From contig CAMQWJ010000001.1 in NCBI GenBank assembly GCA_947038515.1, forward strand, positions 1 through 64,000: DNA of 64,000 bases. The letters run 5' to 3'. This DNA comes from an uncultured Fusobacteriaceae bacterium. GTDB lineage: Bacteria; Fusobacteriota; Fusobacteriia; Fusobacteriales; Fusobacteriaceae. The translations under genes were made by a program, and so were the position numbers. This document shows positions 42,601-50,495 of this stretch, piece after piece (position 1 is the first letter of the stretch; each line of letters begins with the position of its first letter). Under the pieces are notes generated by a model that saw only the letters and a program-made list of their open reading frames with translations, was not told the origin of the DNA and made no database searches.

Positions 42601-43765
42601 TAATTCAACTACAAAACTTTATGAGGGAGTTTTATCAAATGTATCTTTAGTTGGTGAAGTTGCTAGAATAAAACTTCACACAAAAAATTATGATTTAAGA
42701 ATTCTAGGTTCAAGAAATGATGATAGCTCAAATTTAGAATTAAAAATCCCAAAAACTGTAATTCTAAAAGTAAAAGGAAAAAATTCTGCAGATGAAGAGG
42801 TTGATTATAATATGAGCTTTAAAGTAGAAATAGATGAGGCAACTATTTCTGGTAATATGGCCACTACTGCAAGTACTGCAAGGCATCATATTTTACATCC
42901 TAAAAGTATGACTGGTTACACTAATATGTCTGCTGACATTATTTTAATAGGTGAAGAGCGTTCTCTTTCCAGTGTTGGAGCTACTATTGAATTATCTGGA
43001 GATAAATTAAACTTTGTTACTATAGGAGTAAAAGATAAACCAGACTTTAATAAAACTATTCTTAATAAGATAGTGCTTAAAGGAAATGTTGCTACATCGA
43101 CACAAGTTGTGGACCTTGGTGATGCTTCTAAAGGGGATACAATTAATGGAACTACTGAATTTGAAGCTCTTGATAACGATAAAGTTGAATTATGGAATGG
43201 AACAGCTTCTCTATTTCCTCCAACAACAACTATCTCCACTTTAATATCAGGAATAGAAATACAAGATTCGCAAGTTTCTGTAAAATATGATGTAAGTTCT
43301 AAAAAATTAATTTTTACAAAAATTGGATTTAAAGATTATTCAAACTCAAATTTAAAACTTAATTTTTTAAGAGCTAACGGACTCTTAACAAGAACTATTT
43401 CCTTAACAGTTAAAAATAAAGTTGGATTTGAAATTTTACCAGGAAAAGGAAGCTTAAATTTTGGAGATTTCTTCCCTGGAGATACTAAATTTGCAGAAAA
43501 CTTGATAGAGTTTAAAAATCCAAATAATCATAATATAAAAGTGGAATTAGATACAAATAATAAAGAAGAAATATATAAAGTAGGTGTTCCTGCTACAGAA
43601 ACAACAACTATTAATTTAAAAGAATTACAAGTTAAAGATTTAAAAGCTACATCTACAACAAAGAGAAATTCTTTTAAAATATCAGGTAAAGCAGTAACAA
43701 AAGCGACTACAGAGCCAGGAGAATATAGAGGAAGTCTTGATGTTCTCATAACAATTATTCCATAA
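39623..43765 (+). CDS. Giant modular tip-adhesin-like surface protein, copy R
   Basis: A 1380-aa secreted protein. The signal peptide and residues up to about 70 match copy L, then a head of about 440 aa (about 70-510) is unrelated by eye to copy L and larger. Module 1 (about 511-824; VTLKNPIYKKSGEKGG) is a divergent version. Module 2 (about 825-1265; ISLTNPIFAGTHKGSFGGLRIW, PKFDGLVYYDY, TKNYDLRILGSR) is closest to the first module of copy L. The C-terminal domain (SLNFGDFFPG to PGEYRGSLDVLITI) resembles a pilus subunit terminus. It probably displays receptor binding at the fibre tip; the ligand is unknown. Confidence 0.7.
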   Translation: MKGFNKQIKHFIYFILLLVSSIMIFSKPPQAPNKLVTENPKREVTTVEANKNREHAEMDITVKKLNLKSLISYKLSDLEFYIQLPKNETLNQDEVYFVSKTVDDIPNISTVNGKKVFSNLEKFKNYNIKTKDFIYTHKDNFILIDRAPLGINEFVVSKLNKTTGEIKQVYSSKDFKETPIETISGVIEPGNTHVIFNLSEEILKELTTKGNRIEVGTTFNKILTTNKLERKIDKEALTYTIEAETSRLLVEDKEKLNEIKILVFNKDGIKKIYKGDIFLPSIDKATNKAWLKYSPFRFPKLVPQSDGNFLVKLGHFVRGNRAKNINDFSYTDDGLYSWNFNLTSDYSMNAGNKDPRILYGTDVHYIVSSNLNPTGIELPKKHLYRDDQPLFGNFFSGDFSSTDSPSGKTLNMWDNTLTQGHYSSSTTVVGWFLSFELQFRLSREEYYNMRRLGLNKIKNKSRISGKIRSFSSHNPPTYVHISIPLIEANAIDTEFDESTIPTIPLDPLISEGTVTLKNPIYKKSGEKGGVLLFFGEPTLNAETQGYEQNIGLTEGEIGLFKPQLGYLGGPDVKITGKVTAGVGTPVPTTTKMLNLGSGEHLEEQVFISGLENNLTVSYPNATSNKNGTLIGINTWNLDAGEYQVKMDHRFLKNTINIKLPKFDSSVYYTALPDKEVKLSIHDRPDNILGTFKLTTKDYDVEILGKTGSISKFRYKIKKTLPVTVDGVLGSNIKLDIKVDTLKGTLVNGPDSNYWYIHSPVAGSMNVDVIVSTEDIVGKKNRTITTTIPSTENIIQLGVEGSPIGVSGVVDKIEITETYSIIQETATISLTNPIFAGTHKGSFGGLRIWSDGTTAKIGMLNENGIVENNSLYLPTVTGKTTSIQQAIVGDGTQMDVVINSETHSTPVNWGNATTSTGIIDPVYNTSSSKVLVGADYSGFSTNNVKGTDISLEKWNLEQQNVNIQMKHDLAINTFILKIPKFDGLVYYDYESGSINSTTKLYEGVLSNVSLVGEVARIKLHTKNYDLRILGSRNDDSSNLELKIPKTVILKVKGKNSADEEVDYNMSFKVEIDEATISGNMATTASTARHHILHPKSMTGYTNMSADIILIGEERSLSSVGATIELSGDKLNFVTIGVKDKPDFNKTILNKIVLKGNVATSTQVVDLGDASKGDTINGTTEFEALDNDKVELWNGTASLFPPTTTISTLISGIEIQDSQVSVKYDVSSKKLIFTKIGFKDYSNSNLKLNFLRANGLLTRTISLTVKNKVGFEILPGKGSLNFGDFFPGDTKFAENLIEFKNPNNHNIKVELDTNNKEEIYKVGVPATETTTINLKELQVKDLKATSTTKRNSFKISGKAVTKATTEPGEYRGSLDVLITIIP

Positions 43766-43774
43766 AAAAAGGAA

Positions 43775-44164
43775 GTGAGAAAAATTAGAAAACTAATAAA
43801 TTTAATAATATGTCTATTAGTTTTCACTTTCTCTTTTTCATTTAAACTAAGTGAATTAGAGTTTGGTGAAACAGTCCAAAAGGGCTTAAAAAAAAGTAAG
43901 AGTTATACTTTAACAAATAATAGCAAGGTTAATAAATTATATACTATATCTGCTCAGGGTGATAAAAATATAAAAATATCTCCCAATGCTCTAAATTTAA
44001 AACCCTTAGATAGTAGAAAGTTTACTATAGAAGTAACAGGAAAAGGAAAAGTGGGAGAGCATGAGTACTTTTTAATAGTAAAAGATGTAAATAAAGAAAA
44101 ATCTAAAGAAGGTGTTGATTTAAATAAAATTGTTAGAATCAAACAGAAGTATACAATAAAGTAA
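43775..44164 (+). CDS. Short PapD-like protein with signal peptide, copy R (last operon gene)
   Basis: A 129-aa protein, close counterpart of the last gene of operon L: GTG start within AAGGAAGTGAG, signal peptide, then FKLSELEFGETVQKGLKKSKSYTLTNNSKVNKLYTISAQG and SPNALNLKPLDSRKFTIEV. One chaperone-like domain. Here the adhesin stop lies ten bases upstream instead of overlapping, so coupling is weaker than in copy L. Confidence 0.65.
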   Translation: MRKIRKLINLIICLLVFTFSFSFKLSELEFGETVQKGLKKSKSYTLTNNSKVNKLYTISAQGDKNIKISPNALNLKPLDSRKFTIEVTGKGKVGEHEYFLIVKDVNKEKSKEGVDLNKIVRIKQKYTIK

Positions 44165-44242
44165 GATAAAAAATCTATTTATCCTATTTTATTTATACTC
44201 ACTATTGTTAACTTATAATTTTAATGAATATTTTTCAAATAA

Positions 44243-44274
44243 AAAAAGAGCTAAATTTAGCTCTTTTTTTTTTT
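44243..44274. terminator. Bidirectional terminator at the right end of the fibre locus
   Basis: A7-GAGCTAAATTTAGCTC-T9, the same hairpin as at 19032-19061, with similar flanking sequence on the operon side. It serves operon R and the convergent argH, whose stop codon (44273-44275) lies in the T-run. Confidence 0.9.
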
Positions 44275-45688
44275 AAAGAATATCATTTATTCTATAACTA
44301 ATCAATTCTTCCCTTGCACTTTTCAAAAATATTTCTAAAATATTTAAATGATTCTGCAAGCTTACTTTACTCGGTCCACCAAAACTATCTCTTTTTTCCA
44401 CACAATTTTTTATTGTAATTGCCTCATAGATATCTTTCTCAAACAGTTCTGAAAATTCTATATATTTCCCAAAAGGCATAGTTTCTAAATTAAAGTTATT
44501 ATCCATACAATAACTTACAATACTTCCAGTTATTTTATAGGCATCTCTAAAACTAATTCCTTTTATTGTTAAATAATCTGCCACATCTGTAGCATTTATA
44601 AATCCATCATTACATGCTAGTAATAAAATATCTTTCTTAACTTTTAATGTTCTAATCATTCCTATAAACACCTGTAAACATCCTTTTACTGTGTCGATAC
44701 AATCAAAAAATACTTCTTTATCTTCTTGCATGTCCTTATTATATGCTAAAGGGATTCCTTTCATAGTTGTTAATAGGGAGATTAAATCTCCATAAACTCT
44801 TCCAGTTTTTCCTCTTACTAATTCTGCAGCATCAGGATTCTTTTTTTGGGGCATAATACTACTCCCTGTTGAAAAAGCATCACTCAATTCAATATATCCA
44901 AAATCATTTGAACTATAGATTATGATTTCTTCTGAAAATCTTGAAAGGTGCATCATTGTAATAGAGAGAGAACTCATAATCTCAATTAAATAATCTCTAT
45001 CACTAACTGAATCTAGAGTATTTAGTGTTGCTCCTTTAAATCCTAAAATTTTAGCAGTATATTCTCTATCTATGGGATATGATGTTCCTGCTAGGGCAGC
45101 AGAACCCAGTGGAGAATAATCTGCTAGTTCAAAAGCATTTAAAAGACGAGTATAATCTCTCTTAAACATTTCTACGTATGCTAATAAATAATGTCCAAAT
45201 GATATAGGTTGGGCTTTTTGAAGATGTGTAAAACCAGGCATATATGTCTCTAAATTTTCATTTGATAATTTTATTAAAACTTCTATAAGTTCTATTAAAT
45301 ATGATTGAATTTTTTTCACTTCATCTTTACTAAAAAGTCTTATGTCTAAAGCAACTTGATCATTTCGACTTCTTCCAGTATGAAGCTTTTTTCCAATATC
45401 TCCTATTTTATCAATAAGTATTTTTTCTATATTCATATGAATATCTTCATAAGTTATAGAAAACTCTATTTTCCCCTCTTCTATTTCATTCAAAATCTCC
45501 AACAAAGTTTTTTCTATAATTTCACCCTCTTTTTCAGAGATTATTTTTTGCTTAGCTAGTCCCCTTACATGGGCGATACTCCCCATAATATCATACCTAT
45601 ATAATCTTTGATCAAACTTTATAGAAGAATGAAAATCTAATATTAAATCACTTGCTTTTTCTTTAAACCTTCCTGAAAAATATTGCAT
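44273..45688 (-). CDS. argH: Argininosuccinate lyase
   Basis: A 471-aa fumarase/aspartase-superfamily lyase that splits argininosuccinate into arginine and fumarate. The signature GSSIMPQKKNPDAAELVRGKTGR lies at about residues 270-292; LHTGRSRNDQVALD and GFTHLQKAQPISFGHY are also typical. AGGAGGAAAT precedes the ATG. It is the second gene after nhaC. No other arginine biosynthesis gene is in the window, so a catabolic or salvage role is possible. Confidence 0.95.
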   Translation of the reverse strand: MQYFSGRFKEKASDLILDFHSSIKFDQRLYRYDIMGSIAHVRGLAKQKIISEKEGEIIEKTLLEILNEIEEGKIEFSITYEDIHMNIEKILIDKIGDIGKKLHTGRSRNDQVALDIRLFSKDEVKKIQSYLIELIEVLIKLSNENLETYMPGFTHLQKAQPISFGHYLLAYVEMFKRDYTRLLNAFELADYSPLGSAALAGTSYPIDREYTAKILGFKGATLNTLDSVSDRDYLIEIMSSLSITMMHLSRFSEEIIIYSSNDFGYIELSDAFSTGSSIMPQKKNPDAAELVRGKTGRVYGDLISLLTTMKGIPLAYNKDMQEDKEVFFDCIDTVKGCLQVFIGMIRTLKVKKDILLLACNDGFINATDVADYLTIKGISFRDAYKITGSIVSYCMDNNFNLETMPFGKYIEFSELFEKDIYEAITIKNCVEKRDSFGGPSKVSLQNHLNILEIFLKSAREELISYRINDIL

Positions 45689-45698
45689 ATTTCCTCCT

Positions 45699-47177
45699 TT
45701 ACAAACTTTTTTTCATAAATAATTTTATCGAAGTTAAAATCGTTATTTGAGCTATCACTGCTGCTATTATTAAATATGGATTTTGATAGAAGCCTCCAAT
45801 TAAAAATATCACAACTGATAGTCCAGCATTGATTAGAGCATATGGTGTCTGACTCTTAACATGATTTATATGATCGCACCCTGCTCCTGCTGATGACAAT
45901 ATTGTAGTATCTGAAATTGGTGATACATGATCTCCAAATAACCCCCCAGATAAAATTGCACCTACTGTAACATAAAGTGGTGTCCCAAATGCTATAGCCA
46001 TTGGAACCACAAGAGGTATCATTATACTATATGTTCCCCATGAACTCCCTGTTGAAAATGAAATTATTGCACCCATAACAAAAGCTAATACTGGTATAAG
46101 ACCTGCATTTATATCTATACTCTTTAAGAAACTTATTAAAAATTGATCTGTTCCTAAATCTTTATTTATAACTCCTAAAGACCAAGCTAAAACTAATATT
46201 ATCACTATTTCACTCATTTTTTTCATTCCATTTAGGTAAATAGAAAATATCTCTGTAAAACTTTTACTCTTATAAAAAAGCATAAGTCCAATTAGGACAA
46301 TTGCAGCATTTAAATATCCACTTGTTAAAGCAACTCTAAAAGATGAACCTGAAATTTTTGACGTTAAAAAAGAGGTTCCAAGTATAGAAAAAAGTGTACC
46401 TAATAAAATTAAAATTGGCAACCAAACAAATGATCCTTTTGCATTTTTTACTTGATATTTAGAAACATCTTCCTCTGACTCTTCTTCATCAATAAGATTA
46501 TTTTCAAAAAATACCATTGGTCCAAAGTCTAATTTTAAAAAAGTTAAACTTGGAACTATTACTAAGGCTAAAATTGGATATATATTAAAAGGTATCGCCT
46601 TTACAAAAGTTTCATAATCAGATAGTGGTAATTTTAATAGTTCAAACTCTTTTTGTAAAAGTCCAATTATAAAAACTCCCCACCCTATAAAAGGTACTAA
46701 TACTGCCACTGGTGAAGAAGTTGTATCCAATATAAATGCTAATTTTTCTTTAGAAATTTTAAGTCTTTTAAAAAAAGGATTAAAAATTGGACCAACAATT
46801 AATGGCGTTCCTAAATCTGAAAAAAATATCATTATTCCTGTTAGGTATGCTAAAATTTGTGCCTTAACTTTTGAATTTACAAATCTTTTAAATCCTTCAG
46901 CAAAAGCATACGCTCCTCCAGAGAACATCATCAATTCTATAAAACCACCAATAAAAATCATTAAAATTATAACACCTGCATTATAACTATCTGTGATTTG
47001 ATTAACAAAATATTTTCCTATTAAAAGCTTTGTTGCTTCTAAAGGATTATACCCATTTAAAATTAAAACACCAGAAAATACACTTAAAAAAAGAGATAAT
47101 ACAACATTTTTTGTTTTAATAGACAAAAATATTGCAACCAAAATTGGAATAATTGAAAAAAAACCGTAAGATAACAT
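45699..47177 (-). CDS. NhaC-family Na+/H+ antiporter or related ion/amino-acid transporter
   Basis: A 492-aa inner-membrane protein of the NhaC type with about twelve membrane segments. The typical sequence FGDHVSPISDTTILSSAGAGCDHINHV lies at about residues 405-430, with STGSSWGTYSIMIPL before it. NhaC proteins exchange Na+ for H+, and some relatives carry amino or dicarboxylic acids. It is linked to argH (10-base gap) and both follow a structured leader RNA. The substrate could be sodium or an arginine-related compound. Confidence 0.85.
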   Translation of the reverse strand: MLSYGFFSIIPILVAIFLSIKTKNVVLSLFLSVFSGVLILNGYNPLEATKLLIGKYFVNQITDSYNAGVIILMIFIGGFIELMMFSGGAYAFAEGFKRFVNSKVKAQILAYLTGIMIFFSDLGTPLIVGPIFNPFFKRLKISKEKLAFILDTTSSPVAVLVPFIGWGVFIIGLLQKEFELLKLPLSDYETFVKAIPFNIYPILALVIVPSLTFLKLDFGPMVFFENNLIDEEESEEDVSKYQVKNAKGSFVWLPILILLGTLFSILGTSFLTSKISGSSFRVALTSGYLNAAIVLIGLMLFYKSKSFTEIFSIYLNGMKKMSEIVIILVLAWSLGVINKDLGTDQFLISFLKSIDINAGLIPVLAFVMGAIISFSTGSSWGTYSIMIPLVVPMAIAFGTPLYVTVGAILSGGLFGDHVSPISDTTILSSAGAGCDHINHVKSQTPYALINAGLSVVIFLIGGFYQNPYLIIAAVIAQITILTSIKLFMKKSL

Positions 47178-47414
47178 TTTTATATCCTCCCCCTTTATTA
47201 TAAATAATAATAAATAAAAAAGGCATACCTTAAAGGTATACCTTAGAGAACTTAATAAACTAATAAGTGTATTGTTATGGCAGCTTCACAATACTTAATT
47301 CACAGGATCATAACATCATAGCTATCGGCCTTAGGCTCCGTATATGAAAGTGAATTAAACTCTTTTCTATTCTTATTTTTAATAAGTATATCATGTAATT
47401 GTTATTTTTGTCAA
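47178..47414 (-). promoter_or_regulatory. Promoter and structured leader RNA of nhaC-argH
   Basis: On the minus strand: -35 TTGACA (47414-47409), 18-base spacer, -10 TATACT (47390-47385), start near 47377. The roughly 200-nt leader has a perfect 9-bp stem (47350-47358 with 47295-47303) enclosing a GC-richer core of about 46 nt (GGAGCC, GGCCGATAGCTATGATG), a second 7-bp stem (47288-47294 with 47269-47275), and a terminator hairpin (47216-47244) just before GGGGGAGG and the nhaC ATG. This is the architecture of a riboswitch or other attenuator. A Na+-sensing class would suit nhaC but is not shown. Confidence 0.6.
47216..47244 (-). terminator. Leader terminator of nhaC-argH
   Basis: On the minus strand AAGGTATACC, a short loop and GGTATGCCTT are followed by T6. 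It lies 39 bases before the nhaC start, the expected place for a switching terminator. Confidence 0.7.
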
Positions 47415-47432
47415 TTTTTTGTTTTGAATCTC

Positions 47433-48509
47433 TTAATGAGCTCCACCATATTTAATAGGATTTTCTAAAACATAATCAACTCCTGGACTCATATGTTGAC
47501 TCATAGGTTTAACATTTATATTTGCTCTATACTCTGTTTCTGCCCATTGAATTCTCTGAGCAACTAAAGCTTCAGGATTTAATGTAACACCATCAAGTAT
47601 TAATTCTTTAAACTTTTGGAATCCTGCTCTATCTATTAAATGACCACCATGTAAATATTCTGGTCTATGGTGTAATACATTAGATGAGAATTTCTGCCAG
47701 TTTCCAATAACTCCTAGTATAACATCTTCTGTTATCCAATTTAAAAATATTTTTCCCATTCTTGGATATTGTTTTCCTGTTCTTCCACCAATTAATATTC
47801 TATATAATTTTTCTTCTGGTCTTGTCCAAGCTGATGATGGGCATGCCTCAACACATTCACCACAACCTACACAACAACAAGAATCTTTTTCGACTCTATT
47901 ATTTTCAAGTGAAAGAACTCGTGTTGCACCATGTGCACAAACTTTAACACATCTTCCACACCCTATACATCTTTCTGGATGATAAGTTGGTTTTGTTACT
48001 CCTACTATTCCAAAATCATTAAAATGACCTTTTCCACAATCATTAGGACAACCTGATAAAGCAGTTTTTATATGATAATGACTTGGAAATATTAATTTTT
48101 CTATTTTTTTAGCTAACTCATGTGTATTATAATTTCCTTTTACACAATGTGAATTTCCTATACATGCCATAATATTTCTTGCACCTATTGTTGGATAACC
48201 TGCTTTAGGAGATGCTCCTTTCATATCTACATTGCAAGCTTCTATATCTGTTTTCTTTATATAGTCTGCTATATATTCATTTACAGCTTCGATTTTTTCA
48301 AATTTTATCCCTGGTGCATTAAGAGTTTGTCTCATTCCCATATGAAATGTTCCATCTCCCCAAGTTTCTGCAATATACTGAATATCTTTAAGATATTTCG
48401 CCTCTATAAATCCTCCTGGAACACGTAACTGTAACATAAATTCTCCAGGAACTTTAGATTGTCTAAAACAATTTAGTTTTAATTTTGTTATATTAATATC
48501 GTAATTCAT
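47433..48509 (-). CDS. asrC: Anaerobic sulfite reductase subunit C
   Basis: A 358-aa siroheme sulfite reductase subunit. It has the sulfite/nitrite reductase ferredoxin-like half-domain at the start, siroheme/[4Fe-4S] ligands CIGNSHCVKG and SGCPNDCGKG (about 115-165), and two inserted ferredoxin clusters CIGCGRCVKVC and CVGCGECVEACP (about 180-225). It reduces sulfite to sulfide with AsrA and AsrB. Third gene of asrABC. Siroheme would come from the synthase encoded at 61.9 kb. Confidence 0.95.
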   Translation of the reverse strand: MNYDINITKLKLNCFRQSKVPGEFMLQLRVPGGFIEAKYLKDIQYIAETWGDGTFHMGMRQTLNAPGIKFEKIEAVNEYIADYIKKTDIEACNVDMKGASPKAGYPTIGARNIMACIGNSHCVKGNYNTHELAKKIEKLIFPSHYHIKTALSGCPNDCGKGHFNDFGIVGVTKPTYHPERCIGCGRCVKVCAHGATRVLSLENNRVEKDSCCCVGCGECVEACPSSAWTRPEEKLYRILIGGRTGKQYPRMGKIFLNWITEDVILGVIGNWQKFSSNVLHHRPEYLHGGHLIDRAGFQKFKELILDGVTLNPEALVAQRIQWAETEYRANINVKPMSQHMSPGVDYVLENPIKYGGAH

Positions 48510-48524
48510 CTTTTCACCCCTTTA

Positions 48525-49334
48525 TTAGTCAACTAAATATTTACCTTCTACATAACTGAACACAGGCCCTTCTAAACATACATATGTTTCATCTATTCTA
48601 CAGTGTCCACATTTCCCTACTGCACATGACATTTTTCTTTCAAATGATAGCCATATAGCTTTTTCTGGAACTCCTAATTTTACAAATTCAAGAGCTGTAA
48701 ATTTCATCATCATTGGTGGCCCAACTATAATTACTTCCAAATCTTCAAATTTTTCTTTTGCCATCTTAAGACCAGGAATATGCTCTGTTACTAACCCTAC
48801 ACATTCTCCATCTAATCCACACCCTTTATCTACAGTTAAAGTCATTTGAAATTTTTCTCTCCATTTTTGAACTTCATCTTTAAATAAAACTGATGTAGCA
48901 TCTTTGAATCCAAATAATAGCTCCATAGACTTTACTTCTTTTGGATTATTGTATATATGATTTATTAAAGATCTAATTGGAGCAAGGCCTGAGCCTCCTG
49001 TTGCTATCACTAATTTTTTATCTTTATACTTTTCCAAATCAAAACCTTTTCCATATGGTCCTCTCATTGGCATAATATCTCCAGCTTCAAGTTTAAATAT
49101 TTCATCAGTTACTATTCCAACTTTTCTTATTAGAAATTCTGCCCATCCTTCCTCTTTTGAAAAATCTGTTACTGATATTGGACATTCTCCTACTTTCGGA
49201 AGAGAAAGTTGCATAAATTGACCAAACTGAATATTCTTAGCTTCTGGATATTCCACTCTAAAAAGATACTCAATTTCTGTCATTTTAATAACACTTAATA
49301 CTTTATATGGTTTTGGCATAATTATATTTTGCAT
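48525..49334 (-). CDS. asrB: Anaerobic sulfite reductase subunit B
   Basis: A 269-aa FAD/NAD(P)H-binding subunit of the ferredoxin-NADP reductase type: RGPYGKGFDLEKY, IATGGSGLAPIRSLINH for the nucleotide site, and a C-terminal [2Fe-2S] knot (CAVGKCGHCRI ... CLEGPVFSY). It passes electrons to AsrA/AsrC. Its ATG overlaps the asrA stop by one base (TAATG). Confidence 0.95.
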   Translation of the reverse strand: MQNIIMPKPYKVLSVIKMTEIEYLFRVEYPEAKNIQFGQFMQLSLPKVGECPISVTDFSKEEGWAEFLIRKVGIVTDEIFKLEAGDIMPMRGPYGKGFDLEKYKDKKLVIATGGSGLAPIRSLINHIYNNPKEVKSMELLFGFKDATSVLFKDEVQKWREKFQMTLTVDKGCGLDGECVGLVTEHIPGLKMAKEKFEDLEVIIVGPPMMMKFTALEFVKLGVPEKAIWLSFERKMSCAVGKCGHCRIDETYVCLEGPVFSYVEGKYLVD

Positions 49335-50371
49335 TATTTTACACCTCCATTCATTTTATCAACCTCATCAGCTAATTTGTTTACTGTTGTTGAGAAAGAT
49401 ATAAATACTGGACATTTATCATCACATCTTCCACACCCTACACACATGTTTTCTTTTCCAAATCTCTTTTTATAGTCATGAATTTTATGCATTACTTTGA
49501 ATCTCATTCTTTCTCCACCTGTTTTTCTAAAAGAGTGATCTCCAGCCATATCTGTATATCCATTTACATGACACGAAGCATTAATTCTTCTTCTTTCTCC
49601 TGCATTAGTATCTTTTGAATAGTTTAGGTCATATGTTGTAAAACAAGTACATGTTGAACATGATACAGTACAACTTCCACACATTAGACATCTTTTATCA
49701 AATTCTTTCCACATCTCTAGACTTTTTATTGCTAACTGTGTTTCTTTATCTCTAATATCAGGAATTCTTACTACTCTATTATTTTCAGTTACTGGAGTAA
49801 CTTTAAAAGTAACTTCTTCATTTCCTGTAAAGTATTTATTAAATTCTTCATCTTTATTTTCTATTAGAACATTCTCTTCAGAAATTTTTACTCCAAAAGC
49901 ATATTCAGAAGTTTCATTTGTCCCCATTGATGTACAAAAACAAGTATCCCAACCATTTGTTGGACATTCCATTAAAATAAATTTTGTTCTTTCTCTCATT
50001 CTTTTATAATAAGAATCTTCAAATCCGCCATTTTTCAAGTATATGTCATCATATCTTTTTAAAGAATGAATATCACATGCTCTTACAAATACAAGTAATG
50101 GTCTTTCATCTACTATTCTGCTCTCTTTGTAGTCACCATCAGTAAAATATAATACTGTTTCTGTTATTGGACTCAATACTTCTTTTGCTGCATAATCAGA
50201 TTTTTCTTTATGCTCTATTTCTTGAGCAGTGTTTATTCTATCATACTTGATAATATCTGTATCTGAATATCTTCCTGCCTTCAAAAATCTTTTTGGAGCA
50301 TAAATCTTATAAGATTTACTTAATTCTTTCACTAAGAGATCAAAATTCTCCGTACTCATTTTATAGCTCAT
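49334..50371 (-). CDS. asrA: Anaerobic sulfite reductase subunit A
   Basis: A 345-aa iron-sulfur subunit with two [4Fe-4S] motifs near the C-terminus (CLMCGSCTVSCSTCTC at about 230, CVGCGRCDDKCP at about 315) and DTCFCTSMG in the middle. First gene of asrABC with GGGAGG upstream. The promoter lies in the AT-rich 124-bp spacer after yeiH but is not clear-cut. Confidence 0.93.
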   Translation of the reverse strand: MSYKMSTENFDLLVKELSKSYKIYAPKRFLKAGRYSDTDIIKYDRINTAQEIEHKEKSDYAAKEVLSPITETVLYFTDGDYKESRIVDERPLLVFVRACDIHSLKRYDDIYLKNGGFEDSYYKRMRERTKFILMECPTNGWDTCFCTSMGTNETSEYAFGVKISEENVLIENKDEEFNKYFTGNEEVTFKVTPVTENNRVVRIPDIRDKETQLAIKSLEMWKEFDKRCLMCGSCTVSCSTCTCFTTYDLNYSKDTNAGERRRINASCHVNGYTDMAGDHSFRKTGGERMRFKVMHKIHDYKKRFGKENMCVGCGRCDDKCPVFISFSTTVNKLADEVDKMNGGVK

Positions 50372-50495
50372 TATTTTCCTCCCTATTTTTTAAATCACTT
50401 TTTTTATATCAAATTCTCTTTTTATTAGATAAATTGATAAAAAAATGAAATTTTTCTTATTTAAATTCTATATTTAAAATTAAAAAAATAATTTT

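Noticed and set aside
19667-43239. Antisense reading frames inside the adhesin, usher and WG genes (for example 21410-21850, 28357-28623, 42916-43239)
   Set aside because: They mirror real coding frames, lack ribosome sites and have no recognisable domains.
19000-44300. Mobile element carrying the fibre locus
   Set aside because: No transposase, integrase, tRNA junction or target-site duplication was seen at either edge.
47178-47414. Identification of the nhaC leader as T-box, lysine, SAM, M-box or other common riboswitch
   Set aside because: Their core consensus sequences are not present; only the general leader-terminator architecture is supported.
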